Shown piece by piece: positions 1-5,669 of a stretch of DNA of 5,669 nucleotides (within the stretch, counting starts at the first letter, position 1; each line of letters starts with the position of its first letter). The stretch covers positions 1 to 5,669 of the forward strand of contig JBHIEE010000153.1 of NCBI GenBank assembly GCA_046760445.1. Reading direction: 5' to 3'. This DNA comes from JBHIEE01 sp046760445 (GTDB lineage: Bacteria > Acidobacteriota > Aminicenantia > JdFR-78). The position numbers and the translations under genes were made by a program. The notes under the pieces were generated by a model. It was not told the origin of the DNA and searched no databases. It saw nothing but the letters and a program-made list of their open reading frames with translations.

Positions 1-506
1 TAGTTATGGATTTCTTCGTGGGAACCGGTACAACTTGTGCTGTTGCCCATAAAATGGGTCGTCAATACATAGGAGTTGAACAGCTTGATTACGGCAAGAA
101 TAGTGCAGAAGTGAGGTTAACGAATGTTATCAATGGCGATCAAACCGGCATTTCAAAATCAGTCGGATGGAAAGGCGGCGGCGATTTTGTGTATTTAGAA
201 CTAATGAAATGGAACGAAAATTTTGTAGAGAAAATACAGAAGAAAAAAACAAAAGGCGAACTTAAAAAGTTATGGGAGACTATGAGAGAAAAAGCATTTT
301 TAAGTTATAAGGTGGATATAAAAGCGGTTGATGAAAACACAAAGGATTTCGCTGATTTATCCCTTGAGAACCAAAAAAGATTTTTGCTAGAGTGCTTGGA
401 CAAAAACCATCTCTATGTCAATTACAGCGAGATTGATGATGAAGAGTATGGGGTCTGTGAGGAATATAAGAGGTTAAACAGAGAATTTTATGAGAGTAAA
501 ATATAA
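1..506 (+). CDS. mod: Type III restriction-modification DNA methyltransferase (Mod), C-terminal part; 5' end outside the window
   Basis: Mod recognises the target sequence and methylates adenine using S-adenosylmethionine; it also gives Res its DNA specificity. The frame is open from the left edge (first whole codon at 3-5), so the ATG at 6 is internal, not a start. Numbering from that Met, residues 2-10 (DFFVGTGTT) are the FxGxG motif I that binds the methyl donor, followed by GRQYIGVEQ at 18-26. In beta-class methyltransferases motif I lies after the DPPY catalytic motif and the target-recognition region, so both should be just upstream of the window. GWKGGGDFVYLEL (54-66) and the tail around LDKNHLYVNYSEIDDEEYG (131-149) are characteristic of type III Mod proteins rather than orphan methylases. 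The C-terminus looks complete. It is followed by fic after 101 bp, then res. G+C is low, as in the rest of the locus. Confidence 0.9.
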   Translation, partial: VMDFFVGTGTTCAVAHKMGRQYIGVEQLDYGKNSAEVRLTNVINGDQTGISKSVGWKGGGDFVYLELMKWNENFVEKIQKKKTKGELKKLWETMREKAFLSYKVDIKAVDENTKDFADLSLENQKRFLLECLDKNHLYVNYSEIDDEEYGVCEEYKRLNREFYESKI

Positions 507-507
507 T

Positions 508-536
508 TTGACATATTTTACTTTTTTGCCCAAAAT
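508..536 (+). promoter_or_regulatory. Putative sigma-70-type promoter for fic-res
   Basis: A perfect -35 hexamer TTGACA (508-513) begins two bases after the mod stop codon. It is followed by a 17-bp spacer and CAAAAT (531-536), which matches the -10 consensus at four of six positions. Transcription would start near 543, giving a leader of about 65 nt before fic. If active, it would let fic and res be transcribed separately from mod. The region is extremely AT-rich, so a chance match to the -10 element is quite possible. Confidence 0.4.
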
Positions 537-550
537 GAAAATATAGATAC

Positions 551-576
551 CCATATTTTATTTTCTGAAAGTATGG
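551..576 (+). promoter_or_regulatory. Inverted repeat (hairpin) in the fic leader
   Basis: CCATATTTT (551-559) can pair with AAAGTATGG (568-576), giving a nine-base-pair stem with one G-U pair and an eight-base loop. It lies between the putative promoter and fic. It could be an RNA hairpin in the leader or, as DNA, an imperfect operator. There is no T-run after it, so it is not a typical terminator. Function is unknown. Confidence 0.35.
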
Positions 577-588
577 AAAAGATCTTAC

Positions 589-612
589 TTTAAGTTCTTT
601 AATAAACTTGAA
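589..612 (+). promoter_or_regulatory. Inverted repeat overlapping the proposed TTG start of fic
   Basis: TTTAAGTT (589-596) can pair with AACTTGAA (605-612) through eight base pairs including one U-G, with an eight-base loop. The 3' arm contains the TTG at 608-610, so folding would hide this start codon. No Shine-Dalgarno sequence is visible nearby. Short AT-rich stems like this arise often by chance, so any translational role is speculative. Confidence 0.25.
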
Positions 613-1786
613 ATATGAATTTCCTTACCTCAAGTCCATGAAAAATCAAACATTTACAGCAGGTAAGTACAAAAAGCATTTTCTTGGCAAGGATTACGAG
701 TATCAATCCTTTAGCCCCAATTTTATTAACAAACCTTTTGAATGGAAAGATAAGAAAATCACTCTTCTTTTAGAAGAAGCTGTACGGCTTTTAGGAGAAT
801 TAAACGCCTATTCTTTTTTAGTGCCTGATGTTGATTTTTTTATCCAAATGCATGTGGTCAAAGAAGCTACGATTTCAAGTAAAATTGAAGGAACTAAAAC
901 CGGAGTGGAAGAGGCAGTTTTGCCAAAGGGAGAGATACTACCCGAAAAAAGAGACGACTGGGAAGAGGTGCAAAACTATATTAAGGCAATAAATTACGCT
1001 GTTTCACAATTAGAAAAACTGCCGCTTTGTATGAGATTAATAAAGGATACTCATCGAATTTTACTCTCCGGAGTTAGAGGGAGGGAAAGAGAACCTGGAG
1101 AAACTAGGAAAAGCCAAAATTGGATTGGGGGCTCCAATCTTAATGACGCTGTTTTTATATCACCGCATCATAACGAATTATCGAAGTTTTTAACTGATTT
1201 GGAAAAATTCTGGCATAATAATTCTCTTAATATTCCTCATATTATTAAAATAGCCCTTACTCATTACCAATTTGAAACTATTCACCCTTTCTTGGATGGA
1301 AATGGCAGAATTGGCCGTTTACTTATCACTCTCCAATTGATAGATTATTCTATTTTACAGAAACCCGCACTTTATCTTTCCCAATTTTTTGAAAAGCACC
1401 GTTCTTCCTATTATGAAGCTCTAAATTCAGTGAGAAAAACCAACGATATTGAACAATGGATTAAATTTTTTCTTTCTGGTGTTATAGAGACTGCAAAAGA
1501 TGGGAAAGAAACCCTTGAGAATATCGTAAAGCTGAAACAAACTTACGAAGATAAAATTATGCAACTTGGACGCAGAGCTAAATCAGGGCGCAAGCTTATC
1601 TTGTATATGTTTTCCCATCCTGTCATTAATGTTAAACAAGCTCAAAACGAACTCAATTTATCTTTTAAAACAGCTAATGATATTGTTAGGGAACTTAAAA
1701 CATTGGGTCTCCTTAAAGAGATTACTGGTTTTTCTCGTAATAGACTTTTTATGCTTTGGAAATATTTGAATTTATTTAAAAAGTAA
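608..1786 (+). CDS. Fic-domain protein (class II, probable protein AMP-transferase) with C-terminal winged-helix-like region
   Basis: Fic proteins usually transfer AMP from ATP to a hydroxyl side chain of a target protein; the target here is unknown. The catalytic motif HPFLDGNGRIGR (residues 226-237) is complete, with H226 and both arginines. The flap region is around 174-188 (NDAVFISPHH). S90-x-x-x-E94-G95 (SSKIEG) matches the (S/T)xxxE(G/N) inhibitory helix placed N-terminal to the Fic core, which defines class II self-inhibited enzymes; no separate antitoxin gene is present. Residues about 325-388 look like a winged helix-turn-helix (NVKQAQNELNLSFKTANDIV then a LGLLKE turn), as in many Fic proteins of 350-400 residues. 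The TTG at 608 gives 392 residues; an ATG at 638 (residue 11) is a strong alternative because AGKY, usually close to the N-terminus in this family, follows soon after. Neither has a good ribosome binding site. The gene sits between mod and res, eight bases from res. Confidence 0.92.
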   Translation: MKYEFPYLKSMKNQTFTAGKYKKHFLGKDYEYQSFSPNFINKPFEWKDKKITLLLEEAVRLLGELNAYSFLVPDVDFFIQMHVVKEATISSKIEGTKTGVEEAVLPKGEILPEKRDDWEEVQNYIKAINYAVSQLEKLPLCMRLIKDTHRILLSGVRGREREPGETRKSQNWIGGSNLNDAVFISPHHNELSKFLTDLEKFWHNNSLNIPHIIKIALTHYQFETIHPFLDGNGRIGRLLITLQLIDYSILQKPALYLSQFFEKHRSSYYEALNSVRKTNDIEQWIKFFLSGVIETAKDGKETLENIVKLKQTYEDKIMQLGRRAKSGRKLILYMFSHPVINVKQAQNELNLSFKTANDIVRELKTLGLLKEITGFSRNRLFMLWKYLNLFKK

Positions 1787-1794
1787 AGAATTAT

Positions 1795-4416
1795 ATGCTC
1801 TGCGAAGATTTTAATGCTAATCTAAAAAATTTTGGCCCTGATTTCCATAAAAACAGACTGGAAGACGAGGTTATTACAAGTCTTAATCCTAAATTTTTAT
1901 TACGCGAATATCAAAAAGAAACTATAGGGCGTTTTATCTACTATATGAATGGATACTATTCTAAAAGAATGCCTGTACAGCTTCTTTTTCATATGGCGAC
2001 CGGAAGCGGCAAGACGCTAATAATGGCGGCTAATATTTTGTATTTATACAAACTTGGATACAGCAATTTTATCTTTTTTGTAAACAGTACCAATATTATT
2101 GAAAAAACAAAAGATAATTTTTTAAATTCTTTATCGGAAAAATATCTTTTCGCTCCCAAAATTAAATTCGGTGAAAAACAGGTTGATATTAAAGAAGTTC
2201 AAAATTTTGAAGCGGCAAACCCGGAGAATATCAATATTATTTTTACCACTATTCAGGGACTGCATACACGTTTAAATTATCCTAAAGAAAATGCCTTAAC
2301 CTATGAAGATTTCGCCGATAAAGAAATAGTTCTTATTTCCGATGAGGCACATCATTTGCAAACGCTGACAAAATCCAAATTATCAGGAAGCGAATTAGAA
2401 GAAAAAACAAGCTGGGAATTTACTGTTGAGCGCATTTTCAGAAGCAGTCTTAGAAATATTTTATTGGAGTTTACGGCAACGATTGACCTGAGTAATCAAG
2501 ATATCAGACAAAAATACGAAGATAAAATTATTTTTCAGTATGACTTGAAGCAATTTCGCTTGGATAAATACTCAAAAGAAATAGAAGTTTTACAGGCAGA
2601 TTTAGATCCCAATGACCGGGCTTTGCAGGCAGTTGTTTTAAGCCAGTATCGTAGAAAAATTTCCGAAAAACATAAAATAAGGTTAAAGCCGGTGGTTCTT
2701 TTTAAATCTAAGACTATTAAAGAATCAAAAGAAAATTACGAAGGTTTTTTAACGAAAATAAAAAAATTATCTTCTAAAGATATTCAAGAAATATATTCAC
2801 GGGCCAAAGGCACAAAGTTAGAAAACGCATTCAACTATTTCCAAAAAGAGAATATAACCTTCGACAATTTAATTAGAGAACTGCAAGAGGATTTTTCTGA
2901 AGAAAAATGTATGCTTTTGGATTCTGAGAATATTGATGAAGAGAAACAATTAAAACTTAATTCTTTAGAGAACAAGAATAATGAAGTAAGGGCTATTTTT
3001 GCGGTTAATATGCTAAATGAAGGTTGGGACGTGCTTAACTTGTTTGACATTGTGCGGCTATACGATACGCGTGATGGAAAATGGGTCCGCGGCAAGTATA
3101 AGCCCGGTAATACGACAATGGGTGAGGCACAGCTTATTGGCAGAGGCGCAAGATATTTCCCATTTCAAATAGATGAAATACAGGACAAATACAAAAGGAG
3201 ATTTGATGACGATGCTGAAAATGAACTGCATGTTATAGAGACTTTACATTACCATAGTCTTCGAAACCCTAAATATATTAAGGAAATAAAGACCGCTCTT
3301 ACTGAAATTGGAATTTTACCGGAAAAGTATATCCAGAAAGATTTGTTTGTTAAAGATTCCTTTAAAAAGACTGAGTTTTGGAAAGAAGGTGTGGTTTTTA
3401 TAAATGACAGGATACAAAATCCTAGAACGGAAATATTCAGTTTGCAGGACGCACGAATTGAAGAGAAATATAGATATGAATTGCGAACCGGAGAAATTAA
3501 GGAAGAAATTATTTTAGATGAAGAAAAGAAACCAAAGGCATCAAAAGATATTGCGCGCGGCAAGATGGTACATAAACTTGATGATTTTGGAGAAAATATA
3601 GTCCGAAACGCATTAGATAGATTGGAGTTCTATAAGTTTAAAACACTAAGGAAATATTTCGCGCATATAAAATCAGTTAGAGAATTTATTTCATCACTTA
3701 ATTATTTAGGTAGCGTTAGTATAGAAGTTTTAGGTCCAAAAGACAAAATGAATAAGTTAACTTCAACTCAAAAATTAGAGATAGCTTTATTTGTAATTAA
3801 AAAGATATCAGAGCAAGCAAAAATTAATACTTCAGAATTTATAGGAACTAAATTATTTAAGGCGCAATTACTTAGAGATATTTTTGGGAAGAATGAGGGC
3901 AGAAAGACTCTGAAATTAGATAGTGACAGCGAAAGAGCAAAAGAATTAGTAGAAATGGATTTAAAAAACAAAGACTGGTATGCCCAAAACGAAATTTATG
4001 GCACAGACGAAGAGAAGAATTTTATTAAGTTTATTAACGAAGTTATAGAAAAGCTAAGACAGAAACATTCAGATATTGCTTTACTTCGCAATGAAAAATT
4101 CTTTCAAGTTTTTGACTTTGATGAAGGCAGAGCATTTGAGCCGGATTTTATAATGATTTTGAAAAAGAGAAATAGAACCATAAGTATCTATCAGATTTTT
4201 ATTGAGCCCAAAGGAGACCAATTTAAAGATAGTCAAGGTAGGTTTGAGAGTTCTAAAGAGGGATGGAAGCAAAAATTTTTACTTGAGATGGAAGAAAAAG
4301 CAGATACTGATTTAAGATTGCAGAATAAACACTTTAAGCTAATGGGGTTGCCTTTTTACAACGAAAAATTAAAAAAAGATTTCGAGGAAGCTTTAGAGAA
4401 TAAAATACTTTCTTAA
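1795..4416 (+). CDS. res: Type III restriction enzyme, Res subunit (DEAD/DEAH helicase-nuclease)
   Basis: Res uses ATP to move or switch along DNA after the Mod-Res complex binds unmethylated sites, then cuts both strands. The 873-residue protein carries, in order: a Q-like region LLREYQKETI (35-44), Walker A MATGSGKT (67-74), FVNSTNIIEKTKDNF (95-109, typical of type III Res), TTIQGLHTRL (151-160), DEAH (183-186), motif III FTATI (226-230), motif V around NMLNEGWDV (405-413), motif VI QLIGRGAR (446-453), and a C-terminal PD-ExK nuclease with YGTDEEK (735-741), PD (783-784) and EPK (804-806). All key residues are present and no frameshift is seen, so it should be active. Length is slightly below EcoP15I Res (about 970). 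The ATG at 1795 follows the fic stop after eight bases with only a weak AAAGAA upstream, implying cotranscription or coupling with fic. Low G+C matches fic and mod. Confidence 0.95.
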   Translation: MLCEDFNANLKNFGPDFHKNRLEDEVITSLNPKFLLREYQKETIGRFIYYMNGYYSKRMPVQLLFHMATGSGKTLIMAANILYLYKLGYSNFIFFVNSTNIIEKTKDNFLNSLSEKYLFAPKIKFGEKQVDIKEVQNFEAANPENINIIFTTIQGLHTRLNYPKENALTYEDFADKEIVLISDEAHHLQTLTKSKLSGSELEEKTSWEFTVERIFRSSLRNILLEFTATIDLSNQDIRQKYEDKIIFQYDLKQFRLDKYSKEIEVLQADLDPNDRALQAVVLSQYRRKISEKHKIRLKPVVLFKSKTIKESKENYEGFLTKIKKLSSKDIQEIYSRAKGTKLENAFNYFQKENITFDNLIRELQEDFSEEKCMLLDSENIDEEKQLKLNSLENKNNEVRAIFAVNMLNEGWDVLNLFDIVRLYDTRDGKWVRGKYKPGNTTMGEAQLIGRGARYFPFQIDEIQDKYKRRFDDDAENELHVIETLHYHSLRNPKYIKEIKTALTEIGILPEKYIQKDLFVKDSFKKTEFWKEGVVFINDRIQNPRTEIFSLQDARIEEKYRYELRTGEIKEEIILDEEKKPKASKDIARGKMVHKLDDFGENIVRNALDRLEFYKFKTLRKYFAHIKSVREFISSLNYLGSVSIEVLGPKDKMNKLTSTQKLEIALFVIKKISEQAKINTSEFIGTKLFKAQLLRDIFGKNEGRKTLKLDSDSERAKELVEMDLKNKDWYAQNEIYGTDEEKNFIKFINEVIEKLRQKHSDIALLRNEKFFQVFDFDEGRAFEPDFIMILKKRNRTISIYQIFIEPKGDQFKDSQGRFESSKEGWKQKFLLEMEEKADTDLRLQNKHFKLMGLPFYNEKLKKDFEEALENKILS

Positions 4417-4464
4417 AAGCGGGCATCAATGCGGGCGGAGACGCTGGGCGGCACTAAAACTCGC

Positions 4465-4494
4465 ATCAGGATTTTTCTTGAAAAAAGTCCGGAT
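4465..4494 (+). repeat. Imperfect inverted repeat after res, possible weak terminator
   Basis: ATC-A-GGATTTTT (4465-4476) pairs with AAAAGTCC-G-GAT (4483-4494): eleven base pairs, one of them T-G, interrupted by one A/G mismatch, with a six-base loop. It lies 48 bp after the res stop and could end the fic-res transcript. The bases that follow (TTCGTC) are not a T-run, so it is not a standard intrinsic terminator. It may equally be a remnant of the module boundary. Confidence 0.35.
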
Positions 4495-4511
4495 TTCGTC
4501 TAAGAGAGACA

Positions 4512-4539
4512 GTCAAGCAGCTGCGCAAAAATTCTTGAC
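4512..4539. repeat. Short inverted repeat GTCAAG...CTTGAC around a GCAGCTGC palindrome
   Basis: A perfect six-base inverted repeat, GTCAAG (4512-4517) and CTTGAC (4534-4539), is separated by 16 bases. The left arm abuts and shares its last base with the eight-base palindrome GCAGCTGC (4517-4524). It lies 30 bp before thiL and could be an operator or a recombination remnant, but it is short enough to be chance. Confidence 0.25.
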
Positions 4540-4569
4540 CTAAGACATCAGACCCGGGACTTTATTTCC

Positions 4570-5577
4570 TTGAAACTAAGTGAGATTGGCGAATTTGGAG
4601 TAGTTAGCTCTATCAGATCTGATTTGAAGGACTTTCAAAAACAGGTGATTGCCGGCATAGGAGATGATACGGCAGCTATAGAGCTATCCGGCAAGAAACT
4701 GGTGTTGTTCACCAGCGATACCTTGGTGGAGGATATTCACTTTAAGTGGGATTACTTCTCCCCTTCTCAGGTAGGATGGAAGGCTATGGTAGTAAACGTG
4801 TCTGATATTGCTGCCGTGGGGGGAAGTCCTACCCATTGTCTGGTATCTTTAGCTTTACCTGCCCATACTGACATGATTGTAGTAAGGGAGGTATATCGAG
4901 GATTGAAAAGGGCTGCCTCTAGATACCGGGTGGGGATAGTGGGAGGAGATATAGTTTGTGCCCCGAGCTTCATCATTACGGTGTCTCTTCTGGGAGAGGC
5001 AAAAAGAGAAAATATTGTTCTTCGCTCGGGAGCAAAGCGGGGTGATTTGATTTATGTTACCGGTCAGTTAGGAAGCTCGGAGGCGGGTCTGGCCTGTTTG
5101 AAGAGATCCAATTGGAAGGTTAACCCAAAAATAAGACAGTTTCTCATTAAGAGACACCTTATGCCTTCTCCTCGGCTAGTTGAAGGTCAAAAGATAGCCA
5201 ACAGTCAAATTGCTACTTCCATGATAGATTTAAGCGATGGTCTTGCCTCTGACCTTCATCGCTTAGCTGAAGAAAGCAAGGTTGGAGCAATTCTCTGGGA
5301 AGATGAGCTTCCTATAGCTCCGGCTACTGAAGAGTTAGCCAAAGTCATGGGAAAATCTTCGTTAGAGTGGGTCCTTTACGGAGGAGAGGATTATGAGCTT
5401 CTTTTTACCGTACCTCCCAACAAGAGCACGGAAGTTGAACAAAATCTTGGTTTTCCCCATGCTTTAATTGGAGAAGTTGTGGATAGCGACCAAGGAATAT
5501 ACTTGAAGGATAGAAAAGGGAATCGAACCAAAGTAGAGGATCGGGGATACCACCATTTTTCCGGGCCCACGAAGTAG
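4570..5577 (+). CDS. thiL: Thiamine-monophosphate kinase
   Basis: ThiL phosphorylates thiamine monophosphate with ATP to make thiamine diphosphate, the last step of cofactor synthesis, in the cytoplasm. The 335-residue length is usual for the family. Family signatures run end to end: the N-terminal LSEIGEFG (3-10), the metal-binding GIGDDTA (29-35), TSDTLVEDIHF (48-58), KAMVVNVSDIAAVGG (71-85), GGD (125-127), MIDLSDGLASDL (218-229), GGEDYELLFTVP (271-282) and the C-terminal GYHHF (326-330). These belong to the PurM/AIRS-like fold with acidic residues that bind Mg-ATP. The TTG at 4570 is chosen because it places LSEIGEFG at the expected N-terminus and no ATG or GTG lies between it and the in-frame stop at 4501-4503; the ribosome binding site is poor. 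G+C is much higher than in the R-M genes, so this is probably host backbone. The gap gene follows after 39 bp, likely cotranscribed. Confidence 0.96.
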   Translation: MKLSEIGEFGVVSSIRSDLKDFQKQVIAGIGDDTAAIELSGKKLVLFTSDTLVEDIHFKWDYFSPSQVGWKAMVVNVSDIAAVGGSPTHCLVSLALPAHTDMIVVREVYRGLKRAASRYRVGIVGGDIVCAPSFIITVSLLGEAKRENIVLRSGAKRGDLIYVTGQLGSSEAGLACLKRSNWKVNPKIRQFLIKRHLMPSPRLVEGQKIANSQIATSMIDLSDGLASDLHRLAEESKVGAILWEDELPIAPATEELAKVMGKSSLEWVLYGGEDYELLFTVPPNKSTEVEQNLGFPHALIGEVVDSDQGIYLKDRKGNRTKVEDRGYHHFSGPTK

Positions 5578-5602
5578 GGAAACCAGAAATCAATTAAGGT
5601 AC

Positions 5603-5608
5603 AGGAGG
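5603..5608 (+). promoter_or_regulatory. Strong Shine-Dalgarno sequence of gap
   Basis: AGGAGG ends eight bases before the ATG at 5617 and is a full match to the anti-Shine-Dalgarno core. It fixes the gap start and contrasts with the weak or absent sites before fic, res and thiL, fitting high expression of a glycolytic enzyme. Confidence 0.85.
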
Positions 5609-5616
5609 GGTAAAAG

Positions 5617-5669
5617 ATGAGGAAAGTGGCTATCAATGGATTTGGCAGAATTGGGAGAATAACCTTAAG
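5617..5669 (+). CDS. gap: Glyceraldehyde-3-phosphate dehydrogenase, N-terminal fragment; runs off the right edge
   Basis: The enzyme oxidises and phosphorylates glyceraldehyde 3-phosphate to 1,3-bisphosphoglycerate with NAD or NADP in glycolysis or gluconeogenesis. Only 17 whole codons are present, reading MRKVAINGFGRIGRITL. This is the classic start of type I bacterial GAPDH: a beta strand followed by the GxGxxG dinucleotide-binding loop (GFGRIG, residues 8-13). The catalytic cysteine and the rest are outside the window, so cofactor preference and integrity cannot be judged. The ATG is preceded by a strong ribosome binding site. No terminator or clear promoter is visible in the 39 bp after thiL, which suggests that at least part of its transcription comes from the thiL side. 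Confidence 0.9.
   Translation, partial: MRKVAINGFGRIGRITL

Larger units (their letters stand above)
4417..4569. other. Junction region between the R-M locus and thiL; no recognised gene
   Basis: By hand count 75 of 153 bases are G or C, clearly above the AT-rich R-M genes on the left. The stretch has an imperfect hairpin (4465-4494), a second inverted repeat (4512-4539) and two copies of GCGGGC (4419-4424, 4431-4436). A 24-codon open frame from an ATG at 4429 to a stop ending at 4503 has no ribosome binding site and no recognised product. I see no tRNA, THI-box riboswitch or convincing promoter for thiL. Confidence 0.6.

Noticed and set aside
573..593. Six-codon leader peptide (ATG at 573) before fic
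   Set aside because: It has no ribosome binding site and no regulatory codon run, and such short frames are common by chance in AT-rich DNA.
1566..1769. Overlapping + strand frame of 67 codons inside fic
   Set aside because: It lies wholly inside the well-supported fic gene in another frame, has no recognisable domain and no ribosome binding site.
2835..4272. Several - strand open frames of 63 to 104 codons opposite res
   Set aside because: They are Ser/Phe/Leu-rich translations of the antisense of a Lys/Glu-rich gene, as expected of shadows, and the sense gene has intact motifs throughout.
4535..4566. TTGACC with TTTATT as a thiL promoter
   Set aside because: The spacing is 20 bp, the -10 match is poor, and the start codon would lie only a few bases downstream.
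4417..4569. TPP (THI-box) riboswitch upstream of thiL
   Set aside because: The conserved CTGAGA and ACCTGATCTGGAT-like elements are absent, and the space is short with unrelated inverted repeats.
4767..5636. Minus-strand open frames opposite thiL and the start of gap
   Set aside because: They overlap conserved thiL motifs on the other strand and show no domain or start signal.
1..5669. CRISPR array, tRNA, rRNA or insertion sequence
   Set aside because: No regularly spaced repeats, cloverleaf, rRNA-like sequence, transposase motif or terminal inverted repeats were seen on either strand.

Overview
This is a bacterial chromosomal or contig fragment in which an AT-rich type III restriction-modification (R-M) locus lies next to housekeeping genes of clearly higher G+C. 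All genes are on the + strand. The phylum cannot be assigned. Two genes (fic, thiL) appear to use TTG starts, and the gap gene at the right edge has a textbook Shine-Dalgarno sequence, so the host is a bacterium with canonical initiation.

Left part (1-4416): the 3' end of a type III DNA methyltransferase (Mod) gene comes first. After a 101-bp, very AT-rich gap with a promoter-like sequence and hairpins, it is followed by an intact Fic-domain protein gene with a built-in class II inhibitory motif and a C-terminal winged-helix-like region. Eight bases later comes an intact 873-residue type III restriction subunit (Res) with helicase motifs and a C-terminal PD-ExK nuclease. The order mod-fic-res differs from the classical mod-res pair because a Fic enzyme sits between the two subunits and is tightly coupled to res. 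Mod and Res would form the R-M complex. The Fic protein would be an accessory AMP-transferase or a regulator of the locus; that role is inferred from position only.

Junction (4417-4569): right after the res stop codon the composition jumps. By hand count 75 of 153 bases are G or C, against 23 of 101 in the mod-fic gap. The stretch has two inverted repeats and a short open frame, but no gene I recognise. It looks like the edge of an acquired defence module.

Right part (4570-5669): a complete thiL (thiamine-monophosphate kinase) and, 39 bp downstream, the first 17 codons of gap (glyceraldehyde-3-phosphate dehydrogenase), probably the host backbone. There is no tRNA, rRNA, CRISPR array or recognisable insertion sequence.
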